Shown: positions 24,130 to 35,083, numbered from the stretch's first letter. The stretch is 64,000 nucleotides of DNA from Pseudomonas abieticivorans (GCF_023509015.1 NZ_CP094975.1:3217501-3281500), one strand, 5' to 3'. Numbers and translations: made by a program. Notes: a model not told the origin generated them from the letters alone.

Positions 24130-24405
24130 GTGCCACGTTCTCTGAAAAAAGGTCCTTTTATTGATCTTCACCTACTGAAGAAGATCGAAGTGGCGGCGGA
24201 AAAGAACGATCGCAAACCAGTTAAGACCTGGTCGCGTCGTTCGATGATCCTGCCACAAATGGTCGGTCTGACCATTGCTGTACACAACGGTCGCCAGCAC
24301 GTCCCAGTTCTCGTGAACGAAGACATGGTCGGCCATAAACTGGGCGAGTTTGCCGGTACCCGCACTTATCGTGGGCACGTGGCAGACAAGAAAGCCAAGC
24401 GTTAA
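24130..24405 (+). CDS. rpsS: 30S ribosomal protein S19
   Basis: The 91-residue 30S head protein starts at GTG 24130 ([15 protein letters not shown]). It lies 16 bases after rplB. Confidence 0.98.
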   Translation: MPRSLKKGPFIDLHLLKKIEVAAEKNDRKPVKTWSRRSMILPQMVGLTIAVHNGRQHVPVLVNEDMVGHKLGEFAGTRTYRGHVADKKAKR

Positions 24406-24416
24406 GGGGTAAGGAA

Positions 24417-24749
24417 ATGGAAGTAGCCGCTAAGTTGTCGGGCGCTCGAATCTCCGCCCAGAAAGCCCGCTTGGTCGCCGACCAGATCCGCGGGAAGAAG
24501 GTGGGCGAAGCGCTCAACCTGCTGGCTTTTAGCAGTAAGAAAGCCGCGGAAATCATCAAGAAAGTGCTGGAGTCGGCCGTAGCCAACGCCGAGCACAACG
24601 AAGGCGCAGACGTTGATGACCTGAAGGTCAGCACCGTTTTCGTCAACGAAGGGCGTTCGCTGAAGCGCATCATGCCTCGTGCCAAAGGCCGGGCTGATCG
24701 CATCGTCAAGCGGTCTTGCCATATCACTGTCAAGGTTGCTGACAAGTAA
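24417..24749 (+). CDS. rplV: 50S ribosomal protein L22
   Basis: The 110-residue L22 has an intact extended tunnel hairpin ([19 protein letters not shown]). Confidence 0.98.
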
Positions 24750-24762
24750 CGGAGTCGATCAG

Positions 24763-25449
24763 ATGGGTCAGAAAGTACATCCCATTGGCATTCGCCTGGG
24801 AATCGTCAAGGAGCACACCTCCGTCTGGTACGCAGACGGTCGGACTTATGCGGACTACTTGTTCGCAGATCTGAAGGTGCGTGAGTATCTCCAAGACAAA
24901 TTAAAAAGCGCGTCCGTAAGCCGTATCGATATCCATCGTCCGGCCCAAACTGCACGCATCACCATCCACACCGCTCGTCCAGGTATCGTTATCGGGAAGA
25001 AGGGTGAAGATGTTGAGAAACTGCGTCAGGACCTGACCAAGCAAATGGGTGTGCCTGTGCACATCAATATCGAAGAGATCCGCAAGCCGGAGCTCGACGG
25101 TATGCTGGTTGCGCAGAGCGTAGCTCAGCAGCTGGAGCGTCGTGTAATGTTCCGTCGCGCAATGAAGCGCGCTGTACAGAACGCTATGCGCATTGGTGCC
25201 AAAGGCATCAAGATCCAAGTGAGCGGTCGTCTCGGCGGTGCTGAAATCGCACGTACTGAATGGTATCGCGAAGGTCGTGTGCCATTGCACACCCTGCGTG
25301 CCGACATCGACTATGCCAACTACGAAGCTCACACCACTTACGGTGTGATCGGTGTGAAGGTTTGGATTTTCAAAGGCGAAGTAATTGGTGGTCGCCAAGA
25401 AGAACTGAAACCACAAGCACCAGCGCCTCGTAAAAAAGCTGCTAAGTAA
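24763..25449 (+). CDS. rpsC: 30S ribosomal protein S3
   Basis: S3 has a KH domain and belongs to the mRNA-entry helicase. The 228-residue product starts at ATG 24763 ([15 protein letters not shown]). The KH motif [14 protein letters not shown] is present and the tail is basic. The open frame extends upstream into rplV, but S3 homology begins here. Confidence 0.98.
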
Positions 25450-25461
25450 GGGGTACGCCAA

Positions 25462-25876
25462 ATGTTGCAACCAAAGCGTACGAAGTTCCGCAAGCAGATG
25501 ACTGGCCACAACCCGTGGTCTGGCACTGCGCGGTAGCAAAGTCAGCTTCGGCGAATTCGCCTTGAAAGCTGTTGCACGCGGTCGTCTCACCGCTCGTCAG
25601 ATCGAATCGGCACGTCGTGCCCTGACCCGTCACGTAAAACGTGGCGGTAAGATCTGGATCCGTGTATTCCCGGACAAGCCGATCTCCAAGAAGCCTCTCG
25701 AAGTGCGGATGGGTAAAGGTAAAGGTTCGGTAGAATATTGGGTTGCCCAGATTCAGCCAGGCAAAGTCCTGTATGAAATCGAGGGTGTTACTGAAGAGCT
25801 GGCGCGTGAGGCTTTCGCCTTGGCAGCTGCAAAGCTGCCTCTCGCCACCTCCTTTGTTAAGCGGACGGTGATGTGA
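25462..25876 (+). CDS. rplP: 50S ribosomal protein L16, frameshifted in the sequence as given
   Basis: L16 organises the tRNA-binding A-site region of the large subunit. ATG 25462 starts [17 protein letters not shown] in the normal L16 frame. At 25512-25514 the sequence reads CCC where CC would keep the frame. As given, translation runs N-P-W-S-G-T-A-R and stops at TAG 25534-25536. Removing one C restores [11 protein letters not shown] and a standard 137-residue L16 ending KRTVM, TGA 25874-25876. The rest of the gene is undamaged and the protein is essential, so a sequencing or assembly error is the likeliest cause. The TGA overlaps the rpmC ATG by one base. Confidence 0.9.
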
Positions 25877-26067
25877 TGAAAGCGAATGAACTTCGTGAAA
25901 AATCAGCACAGCAACTGAACGAGCAACTGCTCGGCTTGCTGCGCGACCAGTTCAATCTGCGTATGCAGAAAGCAACTGGCCAGTTGGGGCAGTCTCACCT
26001 GCTCTCGCAAGTTAAGCGTGACATCGCTCGCGTGAAAACTGTGCTCAACCAGCAGGCAGGTAAGTAA
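25876..26067 (+). CDS. rpmC: 50S ribosomal protein L29
   Basis: The 63-residue tunnel-exit protein starts [19 protein letters not shown] at ATG 25876, which shares one base with the rplP stop. Confidence 0.97.
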
Positions 26068-26069
26068 TC

Positions 26070-26336
26070 ATGGCTGAAGCCGAAAAAACCGTCCGCACGC
26101 TGACTGGCCGTGTTGTCAGCGACAAGATGGACAAGACCATCACCGTACTGATCGAGCGTCGCGTAAAGCACCCGATCTACGGTAAATACGTTAAGCGTTC
26201 GACTAAGCTGCACGCGCACGACGAAACCAACCAATGCCACATCGGCGACAAGGTCACTATTCGTGAAACTCGTCCGATGGCCAAGACTAAGTCCTGGGCA
26301 CTGGTTGATATTCTCGAACGCGCTGTGGAAGTCTAA
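26070..26336 (+). CDS. rpsQ: 30S ribosomal protein S17
   Basis: The 88-residue OB-fold protein starts [22 protein letters not shown]. It is the last gene of the S10 set; rplN follows 23 bases later. Confidence 0.98.
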   Translation: MAEAEKTVRTLTGRVVSDKMDKTITVLIERRVKHPIYGKYVKRSTKLHAHDETNQCHIGDKVTIRETRPMAKTKSWALVDILERAVEV

Positions 26337-26359
26337 GGGCTAAGGGTCGGAGAAATTAT

Positions 26360-26728
26360 ATGATTCAGACTCAATCCATGCTCGATGTTGCCGATAACAG
26401 CGGCGCTCGTCGCGTTATGTGCATCAAGGTCCTGGGCGGCTCGCATCGTCGTTACGCTGGCATCGGTGACATCATCAAAGTTACCGTGAAGGAAGCAATT
26501 CCTCGCGGTAAGGTGAAAAAAGGCCAAGTGATGACTGCTGTTGTAGTCCGCACTCGCCACGGTGTTCGTCGCGCTGACGGCTCCATCATCCGCTTTGATG
26601 GCAACGCTGCTGTTCTGTTGAACAACAAGCAAGAGCCAATCGGCACCCGTATCTTTGGGCCAGTGACCCGTGAACTTCGTACTGAGAAGTTCATGAAGAT
26701 CGTCTCGCTCGCCCCAGAAGTGCTGTAA
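26360..26728 (+). CDS. rplN: 50S ribosomal protein L14
   Basis: The 122-residue inter-subunit bridge protein ([19 protein letters not shown]) is the first gene of the spc set. Confidence 0.98.
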   Translation: MIQTQSMLDVADNSGARRVMCIKVLGGSHRRYAGIGDIIKVTVKEAIPRGKVKKGQVMTAVVVRTRHGVRRADGSIIRFDGNAAVLLNNKQEPIGTRIFGPVTRELRTEKFMKIVSLAPEVL

Positions 26729-26739
26729 GGAGATCCGAC

Positions 26740-27054
26740 ATGCAAAAGATTCGTCGTGACGACGAGATCATCGTGATCGCCGGCAAAGACAAAGGCAAGC
26801 GCGGTAAGGTGCTGAAGGTTCTCGCTGATGACCGTCTGGTCGTTGGTGGGATCAACCTGGTGAAGCGCCATACCAAGCCTAACCCGATGTCGGGCGTACA
26901 GGGCGGTATCGTCGAGAAAGAAGCGCCTCTGCACGCTTCTAACGTCGCCATTTTCAACGGCGAAACCAACAAGGCTGACCGCGTTGGTTTCAAAGTAGAA
27001 GAAGGCAAAAAAATTCGTGTCTTCAAGTCGACCCAAAAAGCGGTTGATGCTTGA
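26740..27054 (+). CDS. rplX: 50S ribosomal protein L24
   Basis: The 104-residue KOW-domain assembly initiator starts [22 protein letters not shown]. Confidence 0.98.
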   Translation: MQKIRRDDEIIVIAGKDKGKRGKVLKVLADDRLVVGGINLVKRHTKPNPMSGVQGGIVEKEAPLHASNVAIFNGETNKADRVGFKVEEGKKIRVFKSTQKAVDA

Positions 27055-27074
27055 ACACTGCTAGGTAGAAGACC

Positions 27075-27614
27075 ATGGCACGACTGAAAGAGATTTACCG
27101 GAAGGAAATCGCTCCCAAGCTTAAAGAAGAACTTAAGCTTGCGAACGTGATGGAAGTTCCGCGCGTTACCAAAATCACCCTGAACATGGGTCTGGGCGAA
27201 GCGATCGGCGACAAAAAAGTCATCGAGCACGCTGTTGCCGACATGGAAAAAATCACCGGCCAGAAGGCTGTTGTCACTTACGCTCGTAAGTCGATCGCAG
27301 GCTTCAAGGTTCGTGAGGGCTGGCCGATTGGTGTCAAGGTTACCTTGCGCCGTGATCGTATGTACGAATTCCTGGACCGCCTGCTGGCGATCTCCCTGCC
27401 TCGGGTACGCGACTTCCGCGGCCTGAATGCCAAGTCCTTCGATGGTCGTGGTAACTACAGCATGGGCGTGAAAGAGCAGATCATTTTCCCGGAAATCGAC
27501 TACGACAAGATCGATGCTCTGCGCGGTCTGGACATTACCCTGACCACCACTGCTCGTTCGGATGATGAAGGTCGCGCCTTGCTGCGTGCTTTCAAATTCC
27601 CGTTCCGCAACTGA
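27075..27614 (+). CDS. rplE: 50S ribosomal protein L5
   Basis: The 179-residue 5S rRNA-binding protein starts [20 protein letters not shown]. In E. coli the S8 operator lies at the rplX-rplE junction. The 20-base gap here was not resolved as an S8 site. Confidence 0.98.
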   Translation: MARLKEIYRKEIAPKLKEELKLANVMEVPRVTKITLNMGLGEAIGDKKVIEHAVADMEKITGQKAVVTYARKSIAGFKVREGWPIGVKVTLRRDRMYEFLDRLLAISLPRVRDFRGLNAKSFDGRGNYSMGVKEQIIFPEIDYDKIDALRGLDITLTTTARSDDEGRALLRAFKFPFRN

Positions 27615-27627
27615 TTGGAGTAGGAAA

Positions 27628-27933
27628 ATGGCCAAGAAGAGCATGAAAAACCGTGAGCTGAAGCGTCAGCTGACGGTCGCTAAATACGCCAAGAAGCGTG
27701 CTGAGCTGAAAGCTATCATCGTGAATCTGAACGCAAGTGACGAAGACCGTTGGAATGCTTCCGTAGCTCTGCAGAAGCAGCCACGTGACGCAAGCGCTTC
27801 GCGCATGCGTAACCGCTGCCGCATCACTGGTCGTCCTCACGGCGTTTACCGCAAGTTCGGCCTCGGCCGTAACAAGCTGCGTGAAGCAGCAATGCGCGGT
27901 GACGTACCAGGTCTGGTTAAAGCCAGCTGGTAA
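27628..27933 (+). CDS. rpsN: 30S ribosomal protein S14 (zinc-independent form)
   Basis: The 101-residue long form starts [20 protein letters not shown]. It lacks the CxxC pairs of the zinc-ribbon S14. A 209-base gap follows before rpsH, which is unusual inside the spc operon. Confidence 0.97.
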   Translation: MAKKSMKNRELKRQLTVAKYAKKRAELKAIIVNLNASDEDRWNASVALQKQPRDASASRMRNRCRITGRPHGVYRKFGLGRNKLREAAMRGDVPGLVKASW

Positions 27934-27996
27934 GCCGTACTGCGACAGTCCCGGCGCCAGGTTGAGCAATCAGCCGACCGCCGGTGACCTTGCAAG

Positions 27997-28026
27997 TGAA
28001 TCAAGCCCCTCATGGGGCTTGATTCA
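27997..28026 (+). terminator. Strong hairpin between rpsN and rpsH
   Basis: A perfect 13-base-pair stem (27997-28009 with 28014-28026) carries a TCAT loop. It is followed by TTTC rather than a full U tract, so it may be a weak terminator or an mRNA processing or stability element dividing the spc operon. Confidence 0.6.
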
Positions 28027-28047
28027 TTTCTGGGGTGTGTCTAGAAT
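28019..28047 (+). promoter_or_regulatory. Candidate internal promoter before rpsH
   Basis: The -35 TTGATT (28019-28024) lies within the right arm of the hairpin. A 17-base spacer and -10 TAGAAT (28042-28047) follow. It would start transcription about 85 bases before rpsH. Confidence 0.55.
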
Positions 28048-28142
28048 GACCGGCTCGCCAGAGCCTGGGTAATTTACCCGCAGTAGCTCGGCGACGTTGT
28101 AGCCGTAAGGCTTATATTTTTTGTATCAGGAGCGTCTAGCCC

Positions 28143-28535
28143 ATGAGTATGCAGGACCCGTTAGCGGACATGCTAACTCGAATCCGTAATGCCCAGATGG
28201 CTGAAAAGTCCGTCGTAAGCATGCCGTCTTCCACGTTGAAGGTGGCTGTAGCCAAAGTTCTGAAAGACGAAGGTTACATCGCGGGTTATCAAGTCAGCAG
28301 CGAAGCCAAGCCATCGCTGTCCATCGAGCTGAAATACTTCGAAGGCCGTCCAGTCATCGAAGAAGTCAAGCGCGTAAGTCGTCCAGGTCTGCGTCAGTAC
28401 AAGTCGGTTGAAGAACTGCCTAAAGTACGCGGCGGCCTCGGCGTTTCCATCGTCTCCACCAACAAAGGTGTGATGACGGATCGTGCTGCGCGCGCTGCCG
28501 GTGTCGGCGGCGAAGTACTCTGCACAGTGTTCTAA
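28143..28535 (+). CDS. rpsH: 30S ribosomal protein S8
   Basis: The 130-residue 16S central-domain binder starts [18 protein letters not shown]. In enterobacteria it represses the spc operon. Here it is separated from rpsN by a hairpin and a candidate promoter. Confidence 0.98.
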   Translation: MSMQDPLADMLTRIRNAQMAEKSVVSMPSSTLKVAVAKVLKDEGYIAGYQVSSEAKPSLSIELKYFEGRPVIEEVKRVSRPGLRQYKSVEELPKVRGGLGVSIVSTNKGVMTDRAARAAGVGGEVLCTVF

Positions 28536-28547
28536 GGGGGGATAAGC

Positions 28548-29081
28548 ATGTCTCGCGTCGCTAAGAACCCCGTAAAGCTGCCATCGGGCGTCGAAATCAA
28601 ATTCGTCGGTCAGCAGCTTTCGGTGAAGGGTGCCAAGGGCACTCTGGAACTGAACGTTCACTCGTCCGTTGAAATCACTGAAGAAGCTGGCGAACTGCGT
28701 TTCGCTGCTCGCAATGGTGATCAACAGACTCGTGCAATGGCCGGCACTACTCGTGCTCTGGTCAACAACATGGTCCAAGGCGTAAGCCAAGGCTTCGAGC
28801 GCAAGCTCCAGCTGGTCGGTGTTGGTTACAAAGCGCAAGCTAAAGGCACAGTGCTGAACCTGGCTCTCGGCTTCTCGCACCCGGTGGATTACGAACTGCC
28901 GGAAGGCATCACCGCTGAGACTCCTAGCCAGACCGATATCCTGATCAAGGGCATCGACAAGCAGCTGGTGGGTCAAGTGGCCGCCGAAATCCGCGATTTC
29001 CGTCCACCAGAGCCTTACAAAGGTAAGGGTGTGCGTTACGCGGACGAAGTCGTCCGTCGTAAAGAAGCCAAGAAGAAGTAG
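28548..29081 (+). CDS. rplF: 50S ribosomal protein L6
   Basis: The 177-residue protein starts [19 protein letters not shown]. Both L6 repeats are present, and the C-terminal [16 protein letters not shown] binds 23S rRNA. Confidence 0.98.
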   Translation: MSRVAKNPVKLPSGVEIKFVGQQLSVKGAKGTLELNVHSSVEITEEAGELRFAARNGDQQTRAMAGTTRALVNNMVQGVSQGFERKLQLVGVGYKAQAKGTVLNLALGFSHPVDYELPEGITAETPSQTDILIKGIDKQLVGQVAAEIRDFRPPEPYKGKGVRYADEVVRRKEAKKK

Positions 29082-29091
29082 GGCCTAGCAA

Positions 29092-29442
29092 ATGACCGAC
29101 AAAAAAGTTACTCGTCTGCGTCGCGCTCGCAAAGCACGCCTGAAAATGCACGAACTCGAAGTCGTGCGTCTCTGCGTGTTTCGCTCGTCGCAGCACATCT
29201 ACGCCCAGGTCATCTCGGCCGACGGCAACAAAGTCCTGGCCAGTGCCTCGACTTTGGACAAAGAACTGCGTGATGGTGCCACTGGCAACATCGACGCGGC
29301 CACTAAGGTTGGCCAGCTGGTCGCTACGCGTGCTAAGGCCGCTGGCGTCTCGCAGGTGGCTTTCGACCGCTCTGGCTTCAAGTACCATGGCCGCGTGAAA
29401 GCGCTGGCTGATGCTGCTCGTGAAGCTGGGCTGGAGTTCTAA
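29092..29442 (+). CDS. rplR: 50S ribosomal protein L18
   Basis: The 116-residue 5S rRNA-binding protein starts [19 protein letters not shown] and ends [11 protein letters not shown]. It is followed 3 bases later by rpsE. Confidence 0.98.
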   Translation: MTDKKVTRLRRARKARLKMHELEVVRLCVFRSSQHIYAQVISADGNKVLASASTLDKELRDGATGNIDAATKVGQLVATRAKAAGVSQVAFDRSGFKYHGRVKALADAAREAGLEF

Positions 29443-29445
29443 GTT

Positions 29446-29946
29446 ATGTCAAATAACGACCAAAAGCGCGACGAAGGCTACATCGAGAAGCTGGTTCAAG
29501 TTAACCGTGTAGCTAAAACCGTTAAAGGCGGCCGTATCTTCACTTTCACCGCGTTGACCGTGGTGGGTGATGGTAAGGGTCGTGTAGGTTTCGGCCGCGG
29601 CAAGTCTCGTGAAGTGCCGGCTGCTATCCAGAAAGCTATGGAAGCTGCTCGTCGCAACATGATCCAGGTTGACCTGAACGGCACCACTCTGCAGTACGCC
29701 ATGAAGTCCGCCCACGGCGCTTCGAAGGTTTACATGCAGCCTGCGTCCGAAGGTACCGGTATCATCGCTGGCGGCGCAATGCGTGCCGTCCTCGAAGTTG
29801 CTGGCGTTCAGAACGTTCTGGCCAAGTGCTACGGCTCGACTAACCCTGTGAACGTGGTACACGCCACTTTCAAAGGTCTGAAGTCGATGCAGTCCCCGTC
29901 GTCCATTGCTGCCAAGCGCGGCAAGAGCGTTGAGGAGATCATCTGA
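29446..29946 (+). CDS. rpsE: 30S ribosomal protein S5
   Basis: The 166-residue accuracy protein starts [20 protein letters not shown]. The spectinomycin-contact loop after [12 protein letters not shown] is intact. Confidence 0.98.
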
Positions 29947-29948
29947 TC

Positions 29949-30125
29949 ATGGCTACTGTTAAAGTTACGCTGATCAAAAGCATGACCGGTCGCATCCCTA
30001 ACCACAAATTGTGCGTTAAGGGTTTGGGTCTGCGTCGCATCGGTCACACTGTAGAAGTCCAGGATACTCCCGAGAATCGCGGGATGATCAACAAGGCTTA
30101 CTACATGCTGCGCGTCGAGGGTTAA
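29949..30125 (+). CDS. rpmD: 50S ribosomal protein L30
   Basis: The 58-residue product reads from ATG 29949 ([20 protein letters not shown]) to TAA 30123-30125 (ending YYMLRVEG). It sits in the standard rpsE-rpmD-rplO order, 2 bases after rpsE. Confidence 0.97.
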
Positions 30126-30128
30126 TCG

Positions 30129-30563
30129 ATGAAACTCAATGATCTGAGTCCAGCGCCGGGTTCCCGTCGCGAAAAGCATCGTCCGGGCCGTGGTATCGGT
30201 AGCGGTTTGGGTAAGACTGGTGGCCGCGGCCACAAAGGTCAAACCTCCCGCTCCGGTGGCACCATTGCTCCAGGCTTTGAAGGCGGTCAACAGCCGCTGC
30301 ATCGTCGTCTGCCGAAGTTCGGTTTCGTTTCCCTGAAAGCCATGGACCGCGCAGAAGTGCGTCTGTCCGAGCTGGCCAAAGTGGAAGGCGACATCGTCAC
30401 CGTGCAGTCCCTGAAGGATGCCAACGTGATTAACCAGAACGTACAGCGTGTGAAAATCATGCTGTCGGGCGAAGTTACTCGCGCGGTCACCATCAAGGGT
30501 ATCGCCGCCACCAAAGGTGCGCGTGCGGCTATCGAAGCAGCTGGCGGCAAGTTCGAGGAATAA
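30129..30563 (+). CDS. rplO: 50S ribosomal protein L15
   Basis: The 144-residue protein starts [20 protein letters not shown] and has the glycine-rich N-terminal extension that threads into the 23S core. It directly abuts secY. Confidence 0.98.
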   Translation: MKLNDLSPAPGSRREKHRPGRGIGSGLGKTGGRGHKGQTSRSGGTIAPGFEGGQQPLHRRLPKFGFVSLKAMDRAEVRLSELAKVEGDIVTVQSLKDANVINQNVQRVKIMLSGEVTRAVTIKGIAATKGARAAIEAAGGKFEE

Positions 30564-31895
30564 ATGGCTAAGCAAGGTGCTCTCTCAGCGCTCAGCAAAG
30601 GCGGGTTATCCGAGCTCTGGGCTCGACTGCGTTTTCTATTCCTGGCGATTATCGTCTACCGGATAGGCGCACACATCCCAGTTCCAGGTATCAACCCGGA
30701 CCGGCTGGCGGACCTGTTTCGACAGAATGAGGGGACCATTCTTAGCTTGTTCAACATGTTTTCCGGCGGCGCGCTGGAACGTATGAGCATCTTTGCACTG
30801 GGGATCATGCCGTACATTTCGGCATCGATCATCATGCAACTGATGACCGTCGTCAGCCCGCAGTTGGAGCAGTTGAAGAAGGAAGGGGAAGCTGGCCGTC
30901 GCAAGATTAGCCAGTACACCCGCTACGGCACCGTCATCCTGGCACTGGTTCAAGCAATTGGCATGTCCATTGGCTTGGCCAACCAGGGTGTTTCGTTCAC
31001 TGCAGGCTTCAGCTTCTATTTCGTTGCCGTCTCCACTTTCGTGGCTGGCGCAATGTTCATGATGTGGCTGGGCGAGCAGATTACTGAGCGCGGTGTTGGC
31101 AACGGTATCTCGATGTTGATTTTTTCGGGTATCGTCGCCGGTCTTCCGAGAGCAATCGGGCAGTCTTTCGAGTCTGCACGTCAGGGCGATATCAACATCT
31201 TCGCGCTGGTTGCAATCGGTTTGCTGGCAGTCGCGATCATCGGCTTCGTGGTGTTCATTGAGCGTGGTCAGCGTCGTATCGCTGTTCACTACGCCAAGCG
31301 TCAGCAGGGCCGCAAGGTCTTTGCCGCGCAGACAAGCCACCTGCCGCTGAAAGTGAACATGGCTGGGGTTATCCCGGCTATTTTCGCAAGCAGCATTTTG
31401 CTGTTTCCGGCTTCGTTGGGTGCCTGGTTCGGTCAGTCTGAAGGTATGGGCTGGTTGCAGGACCTCTCACAGTCGATCGCTCCTGGTCAGCCGTTGAATA
31501 TTCTGCTGTTTAGTGCAGGGATTATTTTCTTCTGCTTCTTCTATACGGCGTTGATGTTCAATCCGAAAGACGTAGCGGAAAACCTGAAGAAGTCCGGTGC
31601 CTTTATTCCGGGCATCCGTCCAGGCGAGCAGTCGGCGCGCTACATTGATGGCGTTCTGACCCGTTTGACCATGTTCGGTGCTCTTTATATGACGGCCGTG
31701 TGCCTGCTCCCCCAGTTCCTGGTGGTGGCAGCAAACGTTCCGTTCTACCTTGGCGGGACCTCGTTGCTGATTGTGGTAGTGGTTGTGATGGACTTCATGT
31801 CCCAAGTACAATCGCACCTCGTTTCGCACCAGTACGAATCCCTGATGAAGAAAGCCAACCTGAAGGGCTACGGCGGCAGCAGTTTGCTGCGCTGA
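30564..31895 (+). CDS. secY: Preprotein translocase subunit SecY
   Basis: SecY is the protein-conducting channel of the inner membrane. The 443-residue product shows ten hydrophobic segments, the plug region after TM1, and conserved cytoplasmic loops ([16 protein letters not shown]). ATG 30564 follows the rplO stop without a gap, so translation is probably coupled. Confidence 0.98.
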   Translation: MAKQGALSALSKGGLSELWARLRFLFLAIIVYRIGAHIPVPGINPDRLADLFRQNEGTILSLFNMFSGGALERMSIFALGIMPYISASIIMQLMTVVSPQLEQLKKEGEAGRRKISQYTRYGTVILALVQAIGMSIGLANQGVSFTAGFSFYFVAVSTFVAGAMFMMWLGEQITERGVGNGISMLIFSGIVAGLPRAIGQSFESARQGDINIFALVAIGLLAVAIIGFVVFIERGQRRIAVHYAKRQQGRKVFAAQTSHLPLKVNMAGVIPAIFASSILLFPASLGAWFGQSEGMGWLQDLSQSIAPGQPLNILLFSAGIIFFCFFYTALMFNPKDVAENLKKSGAFIPGIRPGEQSARYIDGVLTRLTMFGALYMTAVCLLPQFLVVAANVPFYLGGTSLLIVVVVVMDFMSQVQSHLVSHQYESLMKKANLKGYGGSSLLR

Positions 31896-31922
31896 GATCC
31901 CATAAGGTTCGAGGAGTTGGTG

Positions 31923-32039
31923 ATGAAAGTTCGTGCATCGGTGAAAAAGCTGTGCCGTAACTGCAAGATTATTCGCCGCGAAGGCGTCGTACGAGTCATT
32001 TGCAGCGCGGAACCACGTCACAAGCAGCGCCAAGGCTGA
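31923..32039 (+). CDS. rpmJ: 50S ribosomal protein L36 (zinc-ribbon form)
   Basis: The 38-residue product ([19 protein letters not shown], ending RHKQRQG) is the zinc-binding C+ type, with C11, C14, C27 and H32. It closes the spc operon and a terminator follows. Confidence 0.96.
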
Positions 32040-32058
32040 TTGTGATCTGTGCTACAAG

Positions 32059-32088
32059 CCCAGCAGCTAGTGCGCTGCTGGGTTGATT
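32059..32088 (+). terminator. Spc operon terminator
   Basis: A perfect 9-base-pair stem CCCAGCAGC/GCTGCTGGG with a 6-base loop is followed by TTGATTATTTGTTATT, a broken U tract. It overlaps the next promoter. Confidence 0.7.
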
Positions 32089-32111
32089 ATTTGTTATTAC
32101 AGCGATATTAT
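32083..32111 (+). promoter_or_regulatory. Alpha operon promoter
   Basis: The -35 TTGATT (32083-32088), a 17-base spacer and -10 TATTAT (32106-32111) lie 60 bases before rpsM. They overlap the tail of the spc terminator. Confidence 0.75.
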
Positions 32112-32170
32112 CTCGCGCCCTATTTCTTGGCTTCCGGGGCGTAGGTAGCTGTCAATTGGAGTCCCACTGA

Positions 32171-32527
32171 ATGGCCCGTATTGCAGGCGTCAACATTCCA
32201 GATAACAAGCACACTGTTATCTCGCTGACCTACATCTATGGTGTTGGTCGCACTACTGCACAGAAAATTTGTGCAGACACTGGGGTCAACCCAGCCGCAA
32301 AGATCAAGGATCTGAGCGACGAGCAGATTGAACAGCTGCGTGGCGAAGTGGCGAAGTTCACCACTGAAGGTGACCTGCGTCGCGAAATCAACATGAAAAT
32401 CAAGCGCTTGATGGATCTGGGCTGCTACCGCGGCCTGCGTCACCGTCGTGGTCTTCCAGTACGCGGTCAGCGTACCAAGACTAACGCGCGTACCCGTAAA
32501 GGTCCGCGTAAGCCGATCCGCAAGTAA
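32171..32527 (+). CDS. rpsM: 30S ribosomal protein S13
   Basis: The 118-residue head protein starts [19 protein letters not shown]. It is the first gene of the alpha operon (rpsM-rpsK-rpsD-rpoA-rplQ). Confidence 0.98.
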   Translation: MARIAGVNIPDNKHTVISLTYIYGVGRTTAQKICADTGVNPAAKIKDLSDEQIEQLRGEVAKFTTEGDLRREINMKIKRLMDLGCYRGLRHRRGLPVRGQRTKTNARTRKGPRKPIRK

Positions 32528-32557
32528 TCGCACCAGCGAATCGACAGGAATTTTATC

Positions 32558-32947
32558 ATGGCAAAACCTGCTGCTCGTCCTCGTAAAAAAGTCAAAAAGA
32601 CAGTGGTTGATGGCATCGCCCACATCCACGCGTCTTTTAACAACACCATCGTGACCATCACCGATCGTCAAGGTAACGCTCTTTCGTGGGCTACCTCCGG
32701 CGGTTCGGGTTTCCGCGGTTCGCGTAAGTCCACCCCGTTCGCTGCTCAAGTAGCTGCCGAGCGTGCTGGTCAAGCTGCGCTGGAATATGGCCTGAAAAAC
32801 CTCGACGTTAACGTCAAGGGCCCAGGTCCAGGTCGTGAATCCGCAGTCCGCGCTTTGAATGGCTGCGGCTACAAGATCGCCAGCATCACCGACGTGACGC
32901 CAATCCCGCATAACGGGTGCCGTCCGCCGAAGAAGCGCCGCGTGTAA
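32558..32947 (+). CDS. rpsK: 30S ribosomal protein S11
   Basis: The 129-residue platform protein starts [19 protein letters not shown] and ends [11 protein letters not shown]. Confidence 0.98.
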   Translation: MAKPAARPRKKVKKTVVDGIAHIHASFNNTIVTITDRQGNALSWATSGGSGFRGSRKSTPFAAQVAAERAGQAALEYGLKNLDVNVKGPGPGRESAVRALNGCGYKIASITDVTPIPHNGCRPPKKRRV

Positions 32948-32962
32948 TCAGGAGACAGATAA

Positions 32963-33583
32963 ATGGCACGTTACATTGGTCCAAAATGCAAACTGTCTCG
33001 TCGTGAAGGCACTGATCTTTTCCTGAAGAGCGGCGTTCGCGCTCTGGAATCGAAGTGCAACATCGAAGCAGCCCCAGGTATCCACGGCCAGCGTCGTGGT
33101 CGCCAGTCCGACTACGGCACCCAACTGCGTGAAAAGCAGAAGGTCCGTCGTATCTACGGCGTTCTCGAGCGTCAGTTCAGCGGTTACTACAAAGAAGCTG
33201 CCGGCAAGAAAGGCGCTACTGGTGAGAACCTGCTGCAACTGCTCGAATGCCGTCTGGACAACGTTGTATATCGCATGGGCTTTGGTTCGACTCGCGCCGA
33301 ATCCCGTCAGCTGGTATCGCACAAGTCGATCAGCGTAAACGGTCAAACCGTTAACGTTCCGTCCTACCAGGTTCGTGCTGGTGACGTGGTCGCTATTCGC
33401 GAGAAGGCAAAGAATCAGCTGCGCATCGTCCAAGCTCTCGATCTGTGTGCCCAACGTGGCCGCGTAGAATGGGTAGAAGTGGACACTGAGAAGAAGTCGG
33501 GCGTTTTCAAGAACGTTCCTGCTCGCAGTGACCTCTCCGCCGACATCAACGAAAGCCTGATTGTCGAGCTCTACTCCAAGTAA
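32963..33583 (+). CDS. rpsD: 30S ribosomal protein S4
   Basis: The 206-residue primary 16S binder has an S4 RNA-binding fold ([20 protein letters not shown]). In enterobacteria S4 represses the alpha operon through a pseudoknot leader. The 59 bases after the promoter here are too short to judge by eye. Confidence 0.98.
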   Translation: MARYIGPKCKLSRREGTDLFLKSGVRALESKCNIEAAPGIHGQRRGRQSDYGTQLREKQKVRRIYGVLERQFSGYYKEAAGKKGATGENLLQLLECRLDNVVYRMGFGSTRAESRQLVSHKSISVNGQTVNVPSYQVRAGDVVAIREKAKNQLRIVQALDLCAQRGRVEWVEVDTEKKSGVFKNVPARSDLSADINESLIVELYSK

Positions 33584-33605
33584 GGGCTAGAAAATAGGTG
33601 CATCC

Positions 33606-34607
33606 ATGCAGATTTCGGTAAATGAGTTCCTGACACCCCGCCATATTGATGTGCAGGTTGTCAGTCCAACCCGCGCCAAGATTACCCTCGAGCCTCTCGA
33701 GCGTGGTTTTGGCCATACCCTGGGCAACGCGCTGCGCCGCATCCTGTTGTCCTCAATGCCCGGCTGTGCAGTAGTCGAGGCCGAGATTGACGGTGTACTC
33801 CATGAGTACAGCGCCATCGAAGGTGTACAGGAAGATGTCATTGAAATCCTGTTGAACCTTAAAGGTCTGGCTATCAAGCTGCACGGTCGTGACGAAGTTA
33901 CGCTGACCTTGTCGAAAAAGGGTTCGGGGGTGGTTACCGCTGCCGATATTCAGCTGGATCATGATGTCGAGATCGTTAATCCCGATCACGTAATCGCTAA
34001 CCTGGCGTCGAATGGCGCCCTGAACATGAAGCTCGTAGTAGCTCGTGGTCGTGGTTATGAACCAGCCGACTCGCGTCAGAGCGATGAAGACGAAAGCCGC
34101 AGCATCGGTCGCTTGCAGCTCGACTCTTCGTTCAGCCCGGTTCGCCGTATCGCTTACGTGGTGGAAAACGCCCGTGTCGAGCAGCGTACTAACCTGGACA
34201 AGCTGGTTATTGATCTGGAAACCAACGGTACTCTGGATCCTGAAGAGGCTATCCGCCGCGCTGCAACCATTCTGCAACAGCAGTTGGCTGCGTTCGTCGA
34301 CCTCAAGGGTGACAGCGAACCAGTGGTAATCGAACAGGAAGACGAGATCGATCCGATCCTGCTCCGTCCGGTTGACGATCTGGAACTGACTGTACGTTCG
34401 GCTAACTGCCTTAAGGCGGAAAACATTTACTACATCGGCGACCTGATTCAGCGTACCGAAGTAGAACTGTTGAAGACTCCGAACCTGGGCAAGAAATCCT
34501 TGACTGAAATCAAGGACGTTCTGGCCTCCCGCGGTCTGTCCCTCGGCATGCGCCTCGACAACTGGCCGCCTGCAAGTCTTAAGAAGGACGACAAGGCGAC
34601 TGCCTGA
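33606..34607 (+). CDS. rpoA: DNA-directed RNA polymerase subunit alpha
   Basis: The 333-residue product has an N-terminal dimerisation domain ([21 protein letters not shown] with the beta/beta' contacts). A linker near residues 235-248 leads to the C-terminal domain ([21 protein letters not shown]), which binds UP elements and activators. Confidence 0.99.
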   Translation: MQISVNEFLTPRHIDVQVVSPTRAKITLEPLERGFGHTLGNALRRILLSSMPGCAVVEAEIDGVLHEYSAIEGVQEDVIEILLNLKGLAIKLHGRDEVTLTLSKKGSGVVTAADIQLDHDVEIVNPDHVIANLASNGALNMKLVVARGRGYEPADSRQSDEDESRSIGRLQLDSSFSPVRRIAYVVENARVEQRTNLDKLVIDLETNGTLDPEEAIRRAATILQQQLAAFVDLKGDSEPVVIEQEDEIDPILLRPVDDLELTVRSANCLKAENIYYIGDLIQRTEVELLKTPNLGKKSLTEIKDVLASRGLSLGMRLDNWPPASLKKDDKATA

Positions 34608-34649
34608 TCGTCGTAATCACCGAACGTTGTGTTTGGTAAGGAATGAACC

Positions 34650-35036
34650 ATGCGTCATCGTAAAAGTGGTCGTCACCTGAGCCGCACTAGCTCGCACCGC
34701 AAGGCTATGTTCCAGAACATGGCGGTGTCGCTGTTCGAGCACGAGCTGATCAAAACGACTCTGCCTAAAGCCAAAGAACTGCGCCGCGTTGCCGAGCCGC
34801 TGATCACCCTGGCCAAGATTGACAGCGTTGCAAACCGCCGTCTGGCTTTCGACCGTACTCGTTCGAAAGCAATCGTTGGTAAGCTGTTCAACGACCTGGG
34901 CAAGCGTTACGCAACCCGTGAGGGTGGCTACCTGCGCATCCTGAAGTGCGGTTTCCGCGCTGGCGACAACGCGCCTATGGCGTACGTCGAACTGGTTGAT
35001 CGTCCTGTCGGTGGCGCTGTAGAAGCCGCTGAATAA
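34650..35036 (+). CDS. rplQ: 50S ribosomal protein L17
   Basis: The 128-residue protein starts [20 protein letters not shown]. It is the last gene of the alpha operon. Confidence 0.98.
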   Translation: MRHRKSGRHLSRTSSHRKAMFQNMAVSLFEHELIKTTLPKAKELRRVAEPLITLAKIDSVANRRLAFDRTRSKAIVGKLFNDLGKRYATREGGYLRILKCGFRAGDNAPMAYVELVDRPVGGAVEAAE

Positions 35037-35056
35037 GACGAAGCGTCTGTTCAAGA

Positions 35057-35083
35057 AAACCGGGCCTAGTGCCCGGTTTTTTT
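35057..35083 (+). terminator. Alpha operon terminator
   Basis: The stem AAACCGGGC/GCCCGGTTT with a CTAGT loop runs into a T tract. It ends the 30-kb ribosomal block. Confidence 0.92.
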
